NCBI RefSeq assembly: GCF_001816165.1
Contig: NZ_MDZC01000021.1
Location: forward strand, 32,906-96,905
Reading direction: 5' to 3'
Origin: Hymenobacter glacialis
GTDB lineage: Bacteria > Bacteroidota > Bacteroidia > Cytophagales > Hymenobacteraceae
Length of the DNA stretch: 64,000 bases
Shown: positions 28,901 through 36,480 of the stretch, piece after piece
How positions within the stretch are numbered: position 1 is the first letter of the stretch
Layout of the letters: each line of letters opens with the position of its first letter
Position numbers and translations under genes: made by a program
The notes under the pieces: generated by a model
The model's database searches: none
What the model was told of the DNA's origin: nothing
The model's input: only the letters and a program-made list of their open reading frames with translations

Positions 28901-30546
28901 AGACCGGCATCGCCCGAAGCAGCCGTCGTGCTGGTGAGCGGGGCCGGCTGCGTTCCAGCGCATATTGTCTGGGGAGCCGCAATACCGCCCGGCAGGGGTA
29001 GCGCTGGTACTAAGATACTGCCCGAGCTTTCGCGGCAAAAGCAATCGGTCGTGATGCGTAGCGTTACGGTGTAGAGACCAGGCGTAGCGTAAACGTGAAC
29101 GGGATTTTCCTCGGTCGAGGTGGCCCCGTCGCCAAACTTCCAGGAGTAGGTTTTTCCGTCAAAGTCAATGGGCGGGGCCTTAAAGGAGATTTGCCGGCAA
29201 CCCGTTATCTCCGCCGAAGGGCCCACGCGCAGCAGGGAGCTCTGGTTGAAGTTGACCAGACCCAGGCCACTCAGGCGGCCGTCCAGTTTCAGGCTGTCGT
29301 CGGCGTAGCGGGCCTTGGCTCCCAGCGAGTCGGGGGAGGCGATAAAGCCCAGGGCGGGCTGGTTGTCGCGGGCCACGTAAATCTTGCCATCAGGCGCGGC
29401 CTGCAGCGAGCCCAGGTCGACGGGTGTCTTCTGCTTAAGCGGAATGTCCTGCTTGGTGACCGGCCCGTTGCCACTAATGTCGAATTGCAGTAGCTTGGGC
29501 GGGTTGCGCACCGTGGCGTAAAGGTAACTGCCGGGCGAAAACCCCACCCCGTAGTATTTCCCTTCGCCACGGTCCACAACGAACGGAACCTGCGGGTTGG
29601 CGCTCACCTGACCCGTGCCAGTATTAAACCCAAACAGCTCGACGGTGCTGCTGCTGTCGCCCAGCACTTCGCTGTAGCGGGCCAGGGCCAGCCGCTTGCC
29701 ATCGGGAGTCACCTTCATCTGGCCTTTGTAGCCCAGGGCCGCCACGCTCGGCGCGTGCAGGCTGCCAACGGTCGAAATAATGGGAATAGTATCCACGCCG
29801 GTTGTCAGGCGCACGCGGTAGGCCAGAAAAGCATCGCCGCGGTTATTGTAGCCAGTCTTAGCGGCGCCCCAGCCGTGCGTGATAACCCAGATATCGCAGC
29901 CATTTTTATGGAATACGCCCGTTAGCTTCTCCGCGGTGCCGCGGGCCAGGGGCTTGTTTTTGGTAGCGGCCGTAACGGTGCCCGGGCCACCACCTGCGGG
30001 AAGCACAATTTCCGAGTAGCTCAGGCCCACGGTGCTATTGAGTGTGAAGAGCAGGTAGCGCGTCGGTTGGCCCGGCAACACAATGCCCGGCACTCTAATG
30101 GGCAGCGGGCCGTCGGTGGTGGTGCTGTCGCCAGCCAGCCCCCTGCCGTTGGTCATTACAGTGCCATCGCCGTTCCAGACGGTTTTGCCGTTGCTGTAGA
30201 AGAGGATTTTGCCATCCTTATCCGACATCACGCCTGAGCCGGCAGGAGCAATCATCGCCCCATCAGTGAGCACTTTCGGAGGAATGGAGTCGGTAGCCTG
30301 GTTGAAGTCCAGCCCCGCCTTGAAGCCGAAGTACCAGGTGTTGGCAAACTTCTCGTCGGCCGCGCACTCCGGGGGCGGCGTGCCCTGTGCCTGTGCCGTG
30401 GTAGCCGCGCCGCTTACCAGCAGGAACAGCAGCGTGAAAAACCACCCAAATGCACGTCGGCAATCAGCAATTAGGCCCGATACAGGCCTGCGCTGTGAGA
30501 AACCATTCGAACTAGACGGGACAAGATGCGGTAGCTCTGCAAGCAT
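25948..30546 (-). CDS. Large T9SS cargo protein with PKD domain, seven Ig-like repeats and CHU_C domain
   Basis: A 1532-residue adhesin-like protein. The start at 30546 places a hydrophobic export segment at about residues 38-52 (FTLLFLLVSGAATTAQA). Residues 55-450 form a beta-propeller-like region (for example SVAALGYKGQMKVTPDGKRL). A PKD domain follows (YSWKFGDGATSTEENPVHVY). Next come seven repeats of about 95 residues with the core PAPLTS...GGTGTFAYQWESS...GATG.TYAPG...TTSFRR. Two further Ig-like modules and a CHU_C/TIGR04131 domain (PNAFTPNNDGRDDTWQIEF, VFNRWGNQVF) complete the protein. It should be exported by the T9SS together with the PorP/SprF protein encoded next. Confidence 0.9.
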   Translation of the reverse strand: MLAELPHLVPSSSNGFSQRRPVSGLIADCRRAFGWFFTLLFLLVSGAATTAQAQGTPPPECAADEKFANTWYFGFKAGLDFNQATDSIPPKVLTDGAMIAPAGSGVMSDKDGKILFYSNGKTVWNGDGTVMTNGRGLAGDSTTTDGPLPIRVPGIVLPGQPTRYLLFTLNSTVGLSYSEIVLPAGGGPGTVTAATKNKPLARGTAEKLTGVFHKNGCDIWVITHGWGAAKTGYNNRGDAFLAYRVRLTTGVDTIPIISTVGSLHAPSVAALGYKGQMKVTPDGKRLALARYSEVLGDSSSTVELFGFNTGTGQVSANPQVPFVVDRGEGKYYGVGFSPGSYLYATVRNPPKLLQFDISGNGPVTKQDIPLKQKTPVDLGSLQAAPDGKIYVARDNQPALGFIASPDSLGAKARYADDSLKLDGRLSGLGLVNFNQSSLLRVGPSAEITGCRQISFKAPPIDFDGKTYSWKFGDGATSTEENPVHVYATPGLYTVTLRITTDCFCRESSGSILVPALPLPGGIAAPQTICAGTQPAPLTSTTAASGDAGLPLVYQWQSSSDNTTFTNISGATGPSYTPPNSLPVGITYFRRLAQLLLPDQSGLYCESVPTAPSVAITVTPALTTGSIAADQTVCAGSPAAPLTSATPATGGTGTFAYQWESSPTATGPWTAIAGATAATYTPGPLTVTTSFRRQVSSGPCTTPPSNVVTITIVPALTAGTIAASQALCAGTPAAPLTSETPATGGAGNIDYQWESSADNVTWTPIGGATGATYAPGQVATTTNFRRRASSGTACTPVFSNVVTITVTPALTTGSIAADQNLCAGTPAAPLTSTAPATGGTGTFAYQWESSPDNTTWTAVAGATGETFAPGQLSVTTFFRRQVRSGICIAPPSNVVKVTVEPAVTAGSIAASQALCAGSPVAPLTSTAPAAGGAGAIAYQWQSSPDNTTWSNIGGANGLTYAPGALTVTTFFRRQASAGTACAPVFSNVVTITVTPALTAGTIGASQTLCPGTTPAPLTSTAPATGGTGTLAFQWESSPTDNGPWTAIAGATGETYAPGPLTATTSFRRRVSSGLCGPEITPSVTLTVLPALVAGTIAADQTICAGATPAPLSSSDPASGGTGTFAYQWESSLDNLSWSAIANANGPNYSPGPLSATTYFRRRVTSGTGTCSTAVSKAVTIQVQPLATTAVTLATPPVVCPGTPLTFTAVATNAGASPTFQWFVNNVAVASGPIFTNSTVVTGDVVRVTVTPTAGLCSTGPASASVTVTRTPTPAPTLLITFQPGGPVCLGAPITFSIATVTEPGSAPQYQWQVNGADVAGETRPVFTSTTLREGQTVTLRLRTTNACGQPVEVVSNGVTVRIQPPVDVDAGPDKEILAGTSVTLEGRADGIYPVTWTPSASLTFRPNDPLRPTASPTVTTTYTLSAGADGCTDSDQVTVVVRPPIRIPNAFTPNNDGRDDTWQIEFIEQFPDNTVTVFNRWGNQVFSANNYSRANEWRGDINGQPAAVGTYYYVVVTKGPLGRSYSGSITILY
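26995..28993 (-). repeat. Seven tandem coding repeats of about 285 bp (Ig-like modules)
   Basis: Seven copies of an Ig-like unit run in direct order within the large cargo gene. Units 2 and 4 share the ending PPSNVV, and units 3 and 5 share CxPVFSNVVTITVTPALT. This points to duplication of a two-unit block. The outermost units 1 and 7 are the most divergent. Confidence 0.85.
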
Positions 30547-30818
30547 AAGGTAGCAGGTAAGGAAGCGAATAGGTAAGCGCGAATCAACACGAAAAGTGCC
30601 GCCTACCACTTTTGTAAAGAACGTAATCCAATGGCTGGTTATTGCCAAAATGCGCCACCAGCTGGTTTTAGTAAAGCTACGCACTGCCCACTTGTTTTGT
30701 GCAGAACAAAGGCTGAATAGTAATACCGGCCTGAATTAGTGTTCATTCACCAATCAGAACGAGCTTTTCCATACAAATGCCCCCAACCGGCGGCACTTTC
30801 TTGGCAAAAAAATGCTCC

Positions 30819-31313
30819 CTATTGGCCCGGCCACAGCTGCACCGGCAGCGGGTCGGGGCACCGGGTCAGCAACTCCGCCACCGACAAACCCAGCTGTGGG
30901 TGCCGCAGCTGCGGCGCAATTTCGGCCAGCGGCACCAGCGCAAAGCGGCGCTCGGCCAGGCGGGGGTGGGGCAGGGTCAGGTCGGGCTCGTCGATGACGG
31001 CATCGGCGTACAGAAGGATGTCCACGTCGAGGGTGCGGCTGCCCCAGCGCTCCAGCCGCTCGCGGCCCGCCAACTGTTCCGTGGCCAAACACAGCTCCAG
31101 CAGCTGCCGGGCCGGCAAGGCCGTGCGCACAGCCAGGGCCTGGTTGAGGAACGCGGGCTGGTCTTCGCGGCCCCAGGCGGCGGTTTCATAAAGGGCCGAA
31201 GCGGCCAGGATTTCGCCAGCCGCTGCCAGTTGGGCCTGCGCCGTATGGAGCAGCGCCGCTCGGTTGCCGAGGTTGCTGCCCAGCAGCAGGTAGGCTACCA
31301 CCGGGCGGCTCAT
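30819..31313 (-). CDS. folK: 2-amino-4-hydroxy-6-hydroxymethyldihydropteridine diphosphokinase
   Basis: A 164-residue folate-pathway enzyme that transfers pyrophosphate from ATP to the pterin. The N-terminus VAYLLLGSNLGNRAALL, the central RWGSRTLDVDILLY and the following LPHPRLAERRFALVPLAEIAP are the three conserved HPPK blocks, including the metal-binding DVD. The length is normal for HPPK. The ATG overlaps the stop of the upstream hydrolase gene (ATGA), so the two are probably translated from one transcript. Confidence 0.95.
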   Translation of the reverse strand: MSRPVVAYLLLGSNLGNRAALLHTAQAQLAAAGEILAASALYETAAWGREDQPAFLNQALAVRTALPARQLLELCLATEQLAGRERLERWGSRTLDVDILLYADAVIDEPDLTLPHPRLAERRFALVPLAEIAPQLRHPQLGLSVAELLTRCPDPLPVQLWPGQ

Positions 31314-32167
31314 GCCTGGCGCTTAAAAAAATCGGCCGTCTGCTGGGCCACCAGCTGAGCGGGTTCGGGCAGCGTGCCATTGGACCACGGATGCGCCCCA
31401 CCAAACATGTGCCCCGCGCCGGGCACCAGCACCAGCTCGGCGTTGGGCTTGAGCGCCAGCAGGGCGTAGGCCGCCGCCGAGGGCACGGTTTCGTCGGCGT
31501 CGCCGTGCACCAGCAGCAGGGGCTGAGGTAGGTTGCGCACGTGGTGCGGAATGTCGAGGCGTGGGCGGTTGGCGAGGTAGTCCTCCACAATCTGGTAGTG
31601 CAGGGGCAGGTCCTGGCCGGTGCGCATGTTGGGCACGTGTAGCACGCCGGTGCGCTGCCACTCCTGCAGCATGGGCTCGGGCCAGCGCTGGTCTACGTCG
31701 GCGATGCCGGCCCAGGTGGCCACGGCCCGCACGCGCGGGTCCTCAGCCGCTTTAAGCAGCACCAGACCGCCGCCCCGGCTGTGGCCGGCCAGATACAGGC
31801 GGCTCAGGTCCATTTCGGTAGTGGGCACGGGCAGGAAGTCGGCCGCAAACAGGGCGTCGATAACCTGGCCAATGTCGTCGAGCTCGATGCTGAAGTTGTT
31901 ACGGCCAAAGGCTTCCAAATCCTCCAAATCGCCGTTGCCGCCCACCACAATGCCGTTGTGCGAGAGGTTCATCTTCACAAAGACAAAGCCCTGCTCGGCA
32001 AAAAAATCAGCCAGCATCGGGAAGTGGCCCCAATCCTTAAATCCTTTGAAGCCATGCACGAAAACCACCACCGGTTTGGGCTGACCAGTAGGCCGGTACG
32101 TGGCATCGGCCTCAAACGGCCGGCCGTGGCGCGTGCCCGTGAGCAGAAAGGGGGTATGAGTGAGCAT
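31310..32167 (-). CDS. Alpha/beta hydrolase, dienelactone hydrolase-like
   Basis: A 285-residue cytoplasmic hydrolase. The oxyanion segment is VVFVHGFKGFKDWG, and the nucleophile elbow is LAGHSRGGGLVLL with Ser near residue 130. The acid is Asp in LLVHGDADETVP, and the His lies in PGAGHMFGG, so the full catalytic triad is present. The ATG at 32167 is chosen because the earlier in-frame start overlaps the divergent prenyl synthase gene. It overlaps folK by four bases (ATGA). Substrate unknown. Confidence 0.88.
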   Translation of the reverse strand: MLTHTPFLLTGTRHGRPFEADATYRPTGQPKPVVVFVHGFKGFKDWGHFPMLADFFAEQGFVFVKMNLSHNGIVVGGNGDLEDLEAFGRNNFSIELDDIGQVIDALFAADFLPVPTTEMDLSRLYLAGHSRGGGLVLLKAAEDPRVRAVATWAGIADVDQRWPEPMLQEWQRTGVLHVPNMRTGQDLPLHYQIVEDYLANRPRLDIPHHVRNLPQPLLLVHGDADETVPSAAAYALLALKPNAELVLVPGAGHMFGGAHPWSNGTLPEPAQLVAQQTADFFKRQA

Positions 32168-32306
32168 AGGCGAAGGTAGGGCGTTTGCGGCGGCAGGATA
32201 AGCGGGTGAGTAGGCCAGAACGTGGCGCTGTCCCCAAACCTCCTGCCTGCCTCGCCGCTTATGCCCTGCCCAGACTCCCCGGTTCTGCCGTATCATTGTC
32301 GCCGCA

Positions 32307-33317
32307 ATGCCCCACACTCACCCCACTTTCACCCTCGACCAGATTCAGGCGCCCATTGCAGCCGAAATGGAAGAGTTTGAACACAAATTCCGCCAGTCGA
32401 TGCGCACCAAGGTGCTGCTGCTCGACAAGATAATGGGCTACATCGTGAAGCGCAAAGGCAAGCAAATCCGGCCGATGTTTGTGTTTCTCACGGCCCGTGC
32501 TACCCGCGCCGAACCCGCCACCGGCGACCCCCTGCCCGATGCCACGTTCCGCGGAGCGGCCCTCATCGAGCTGCTGCACACCGCCACGCTGGTGCACGAC
32601 GATGTGGTGGACGAGAGCAACTACCGCCGCGGCTTCTTTTCCATCAATGCGCTCTGGAAGAACAAGATTGCCGTGCTGGTGGGCGACTATCTGCTGTCGC
32701 GCGGCTTGCTGCTGGCCCTGGAAAACGACGACTACGACCTGCTCAAAATAGTGAGCAACGCCGTGCGCGAATTGAGCGAGGGCGAGCTGCTGCAGATTGA
32801 GAAAGCCCGCAAGCTCGACATCACCGAGGACGTGTACTTCGACATTATCCGGCAAAAAACAGCGTCCCTCATTGCCTCCTGCACCGCCGTGGGCGCGTCC
32901 TCCGTGGGCGCCGACAAAGAGGTGATTGAGCGCGCGCGCCTGTTTGGCGAGAAGGTGGGCATCGCCTTCCAAATCAAAGACGACCTGTTTGACTACGGAA
33001 CCGCCGAAATCGGCAAGCCGGTGGGCATCGACATCAAGGAGAAAAAGATGACGCTGCCGCTGATTTATGCTCTGCAGCAGGCCAGTTGGCTGCAAAAGCG
33101 CAAGGTTATCTTCAACGTGAAAAACAACGACGGCCACCGCGACCGGGTGCAGCAGGTCATTGAGTTCGTGAAGCAGTCGGGGGGGCTGGACTATGCTGTG
33201 GCCACCATGAAACGCTACCGCGACGAAGCGCTCAGCATCCTGCACACCTTCCCCGAGTCGCCCAGCCGCACGTCGCTGGAGGAGCTGATTAACTACACAA
33301 TAGAGCGGGAAAAATAG
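32307..33317 (+). CDS. Trans-polyprenyl diphosphate synthase
   Basis: A 336-residue prenyltransferase. The first aspartate-rich motif lies in TLVHDDVVDESNYRRG (about residues 98-102), and the second is FQIKDDLFDYG (about residues 225-229). KRKGKQIRPMFVFL is the isopentenyl-diphosphate-binding basic block. A long chain-elongation pocket without bulky residues before the first motif (ALIELLHTATL) fits octaprenyl/heptaprenyl synthases, which make the menaquinone side chain in this phylum. Product length is inferred. It is divergent from the hydrolase/folK pair. Confidence 0.93.
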   Translation: MPHTHPTFTLDQIQAPIAAEMEEFEHKFRQSMRTKVLLLDKIMGYIVKRKGKQIRPMFVFLTARATRAEPATGDPLPDATFRGAALIELLHTATLVHDDVVDESNYRRGFFSINALWKNKIAVLVGDYLLSRGLLLALENDDYDLLKIVSNAVRELSEGELLQIEKARKLDITEDVYFDIIRQKTASLIASCTAVGASSVGADKEVIERARLFGEKVGIAFQIKDDLFDYGTAEIGKPVGIDIKEKKMTLPLIYALQQASWLQKRKVIFNVKNNDGHRDRVQQVIEFVKQSGGLDYAVATMKRYRDEALSILHTFPESPSRTSLEELINYTIEREK

Positions 33318-33502
33318 ACCACGGATTGGCGCGGATTTTAGCGGATTTCACGGATTTTGTGGACGAATAGGACGAAATCAAAAAAGCCGCTCATAAGAGC
33401 GGCTTTTTTTTGCATTGCATAAGTGATAAAGCCAAGATTGGCGCAGCGTTCACAAAATCCGTGAAATCCGACTAATCCGACTAATCCGAGCCAATCCGTG
33501 GT
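33318..33502. repeat. Long inverted repeat flanking a terminator
   Basis: ACCACGGATTGGCGCGGATT near 33318, followed by AGCGGATTTCACGGATTTTG, is mirrored at 33450-33502 by CACAAAATCCGTGAAATCCG, then ACTAATCCGA twice and CCAATCCGTGGT. Short units related to CGGATT recur inside both arms. A separate terminator hairpin sits in the loop. Confidence 0.8.
33380..33412. terminator. Bidirectional terminator
   Basis: The stem AAAAAAGCCGCTC / GAGCGGCTTTTTTT has a 4-nt loop (ATAA) and A and T runs on the two sides. It serves the convergent prenyl synthase and zinc-ribbon genes. Confidence 0.9.
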
Positions 33503-33508
33503 CCGGAA

Positions 33509-33805
33509 TTATTGCGCAACCTGATAGCTCACTTCTTTGGCGTCGCTCACTTTGAAGGTCACGCCGTCGAAGGTGCTGTCTACTTCCAGGGAGTGGGTAA
33601 TGTCGCAGCCGGGGCACTTTATTTCTTCGATTTCGTGGTTTTCGGCGTGCTTGGGGGAGTCGGCGTGGTCGTTGGGGGCGGGCACACCGATGAGGTCGGT
33701 GAAGACTTCGGTGTTGCACGACGAACATTCAAATTTGAGGCCTACGGCGCGGCCTTGCAGGTCGGCAAGCGGGGCGGGGGTGCTGGAGTTTTGCTGAATC
33801 CACAT
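33509..33805 (-). CDS. Small protein with two CxxC motifs (zinc-ribbon-like)
   Basis: A 98-residue cytoplasmic protein. Two Cys pairs, CSSC near residue 27 and CPGC near residue 65, are 36 residues apart, with His and Glu residues between them. This is compatible with one structural zinc site. The C-terminal part (SLEVDSTFDGVTFKVSDAK) looks like a small beta fold. I do not recognise a named family. It is an isolated gene on the minus strand between the prenyl synthase and the P450. Confidence 0.7.
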   Translation of the reverse strand: MWIQQNSSTPAPLADLQGRAVGLKFECSSCNTEVFTDLIGVPAPNDHADSPKHAENHEIEEIKCPGCDITHSLEVDSTFDGVTFKVSDAKEVSYQVAQ

Positions 33806-33942
33806 AAGAGAGAGGGGGTTAAGGAAAGGAAGGAAATGGCGCGGGCCGCGGCCCGGGTTGGTTTACGCGGGCAGGTAGAAAATAGATGAGACGGGCGCGC
33901 GGGTGGCTATTTTTGGGGGTCGTATCTCATTGCGGCTCCCTC

Positions 33943-35355
33943 ATGGCCGAAGCCGAAAACCTGGATAAAGTGGTAGCTGGCCCGTTTTTCCTGCCGCGGG
34001 TACCGCGCTGGCGCTCCCTGCTGCGCTCGTTTGCGCTGGCCAAAGACCCCCTGCCGGTGCTGGACGACACCCTGGCTCGCTACGGCGACACCGTGGAGCT
34101 GTTCATCGGCGGCGTGGAGAAGAGCATCCTCACCCGCGACCCCGGCCTGACCCAGCACATTCTCCAGAAAAACCACCGCAACTACGCCAAATCCAAGTTC
34201 ACGCAGGGGTTCTCGCGCTACGTGGGCCACGGGCTGCTCACCAATGAAGGGCCCGACTGGCTGCGCCAGCGCCGGCTCATTCAGCCGGGCTTTCACCGGC
34301 AGCGAGTGGCCGGCCTCACCGGGCTGATGCAGGAAATAATAACCGAAACCCTGGCGCCGCTGGCCGCGCAGGCCGCCAGTGGGGGAGGCGCCCTGGCCGT
34401 GCCCGCCCACGAGCTGATGACGCGGCTCACCTTTCGCATCATAGCCCGCTCGGTGTTCAGCACCAGCTTTCCCGAAGCCGAGCTGGACCGGCTGGCGGGC
34501 CTCATCACCGAAATTCAGGCGTTTTTCGTGCGCTCCATCCGGCAGCCCTACCTCAAGCCGTGGTTCCAGCTGCGGGGGCAGTTTGGCTACCACGACGCCC
34601 TGGCGGCCGAGCTGCGCACGCTGCTGGCCCGGTTCATTGACCAGCGCCAGCAGGCCAACCAGCAGCCCGATGCCACCCCGCCCGACGACCTGCTGCAAAT
34701 GCTGCTCGACGCCCGCTACGAAGACACCGGCCAGCCCATGACCCCGGCCCGCGTGCTCGACGAAGCCCTCATTCTCCTCATTGCCGGCCACGAAACCAGC
34801 GCCAACGCCCTCACCTGGCTGCTCTACCTGCTGGCCCACCACCCCGCCGAAGCCACCCGCATTCAGCAGGAAATGGGCACCGTGCTCCAGGGCCGCCCGC
34901 CCACCTTCGACGACCTGCCCCGCCTGGGCCACGCCCTGCACGCCGTGCAGGAAGCCATGCGCCGCTACCCGCCCGCCTGGATGGTGGACCGCGTGGCCCT
35001 GGCCGACGACACCTATCAGGGCCTGCACATTCCCAAAGGCACGCTGTTTTCGCTCTATTTCTACGGCCTGCACCACCACGCCGGGTACTGGGACCAGCCC
35101 CAGGAGTTCCGGCCCGCGCGGTTTGCGCCGGGCGCGGCGCGGCCCGTGCAGCCCTTTGCCTACGTGCCCTTTGGCGGCGGGCCGCGCCTGTGCATCGGCA
35201 TGCAGTTCGCCCTCACCGAAATGCAGCTCGTGACCCTGGAGCTGTTGCGGCAGTTTGAGGTGGAGTGGGTGGCCGGGCAGCCTCCCGTGACCATGCAGCC
35301 GCTCATCACCCTCCGTCCGCGGGGCGATTTTCAGGTTCGGCTGCGCCTGGTCTGA
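33943..35355 (+). CDS. Cytochrome P450
   Basis: A 470-residue haem monooxygenase. The I-helix oxygen-activation motif is LLIAGHETSANAL (about residue 281), the K-helix ExxR is EAMRRYPPAW (about 337), and the haem loop is FGGGPRLCIGMQFA with the axial Cys at residue 417. There is no membrane anchor at the chosen start (MAEAENLDK). Such soluble CYP102-like/class I enzymes need ferredoxin or flavodoxin partners, and none is encoded next to it. The substrate is unknown. An in-frame ATG at 33886 would add 19 residues. Confidence 0.93.
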   Translation: MAEAENLDKVVAGPFFLPRVPRWRSLLRSFALAKDPLPVLDDTLARYGDTVELFIGGVEKSILTRDPGLTQHILQKNHRNYAKSKFTQGFSRYVGHGLLTNEGPDWLRQRRLIQPGFHRQRVAGLTGLMQEIITETLAPLAAQAASGGGALAVPAHELMTRLTFRIIARSVFSTSFPEAELDRLAGLITEIQAFFVRSIRQPYLKPWFQLRGQFGYHDALAAELRTLLARFIDQRQQANQQPDATPPDDLLQMLLDARYEDTGQPMTPARVLDEALILLIAGHETSANALTWLLYLLAHHPAEATRIQQEMGTVLQGRPPTFDDLPRLGHALHAVQEAMRRYPPAWMVDRVALADDTYQGLHIPKGTLFSLYFYGLHHHAGYWDQPQEFRPARFAPGAARPVQPFAYVPFGGGPRLCIGMQFALTEMQLVTLELLRQFEVEWVAGQPPVTMQPLITLRPRGDFQVRLRLV

Positions 35356-35403
35356 CCGGAGGCGCGCCGGGAAATGGGCTGTTTTAGTCTTCTGGCCTGA
35401 TTT

Positions 35404-36279
35404 CTAGGCTTGCAAATGATACGTCAAAACCGGTGGAAATGCGTTGGTGGCCACGGTTTCGGCAATGCTGGTTTCAAAGAAGCGGCTCAACCCCGAGCGG
35501 GCGTGGGTGGGAACAACCACCAAATCGGCTTTCACTTGCTGGGCATACTGCTCGATGCCGCTCGTGGTACTGGCCGCCTTCACTATTTCTATCACAACGT
35601 TCGACAACCCCACCTGCTCGGCAAAGACCTGAATGTGCTGCTTGCCCGTGGTGGAGTTGGCATCGGACACAATGTGCAGCAAGTGCACCGTGGCGTTGGG
35701 GAAGGCGGCCACCACCCCGCGCAGGCCCTCAATAGCCGTGGCCGACTCTTCGGTGAAATCCGACGGGAACACAATGTTGCGCACCTCGAAACGGGCTTGC
35801 TGGTGCTTGATGGTAAGCACCGGGCAGGGTGCCAGGCGAATCATGCGCTCGGTGTTCGACCCCACAAAAAAGCCTTCCATGGCACCGTGGCCCTGGGCGC
35901 CCATCACCACCAGGTCGGTGCCGTGCTTCTCCACGGCGGCCAGAATGCCATCGCCGATGCGCGAAACTTCCACCGTGTCCTGCACCGAGACGCCGGGGGC
36001 GAGGCCCTGCGCCTCCTCTTTTAGAGCGGCCATGCGGCGCTTGGTTACCTCCATCAGCTTGATGGTAAACAACGCATCCATGCCGCCGCCGCTGTTTGGC
36101 AGTTCCGACCCATTCACCGGCCCGCCATAGGCACTGAAATTGGCCGTGGTTGATTCCGGTGCTTCGAGCACGTGCAGCAGCGTCACGCTGCCGCCCGTGT
36201 GCTGCGCCAGCTGCAAGGCCACTTCGTAGGCGTGGTGGGATTCGGCCGAAAAGTCGGTGGGGACGAGGATGTTTTTCAT
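35404..36279 (-). CDS. Universal stress protein, two tandem UspA domains
   Basis: A 291-residue protein with two UspA folds. The first (MKNILVPTDFSAESHHAYEVA to about residue 150) keeps the ATP-binding motif VVMGAQGHGAMEGFFVGSNT. The second (from NIVFPSDFTEES) has a weaker VVPTHARSGLSRFFETSIAE. Tandem Usp proteins help cells survive stress and often bind nucleotides. The gene converges with the P450 gene, and a long RNA-like hairpin lies about 140 bp upstream. Confidence 0.93.
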   Translation of the reverse strand: MKNILVPTDFSAESHHAYEVALQLAQHTGGSVTLLHVLEAPESTTANFSAYGGPVNGSELPNSGGGMDALFTIKLMEVTKRRMAALKEEAQGLAPGVSVQDTVEVSRIGDGILAAVEKHGTDLVVMGAQGHGAMEGFFVGSNTERMIRLAPCPVLTIKHQQARFEVRNIVFPSDFTEESATAIEGLRGVVAAFPNATVHLLHIVSDANSTTGKQHIQVFAEQVGLSNVVIEIVKAASTTSGIEQYAQQVKADLVVVPTHARSGLSRFFETSIAETVATNAFPPVLTYHLQA

Positions 36280-36421
36280 GGCTGAAAAAGGAGAAAGGGC
36301 CAGAACAAGCCGCCGTGTCTATCACGCCGCACGTCGTCCTAATCAAGATACGGAAAAGAGCCAAGTTTGTCTCACGCTCATGTATGCCGATTGATTAGGC
36401 CCTGTCTTCCTCGCCAACTTG

Positions 36422-36468
36422 GGTCGCCGGAACGCATAGCACCGCTTCGCGCTGCTGCGTTCCTGACC
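36422..36468. other. Long imperfect hairpin, possible structured RNA or repeat
   Basis: The segments pair as GGTC/GACC, GGAACGC/GCGTTCC, AGCA/TGCT and CGC/GCG around a 3-nt loop, with small asymmetric bulges (GCC against T, and AT). It lies in the 201-bp gap between the TlpA-like stop and the Usp start. There is no T-run, so it does not look like a plain terminator. One strand has GGTCAGG followed shortly by GCAGCAGCG, faintly like the apical part of bacterial SRP RNA, but the canonical GGAA tetraloop stem is absent. Confidence 0.45.
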
Positions 36469-36480
36469 TCCGCATGTGCG

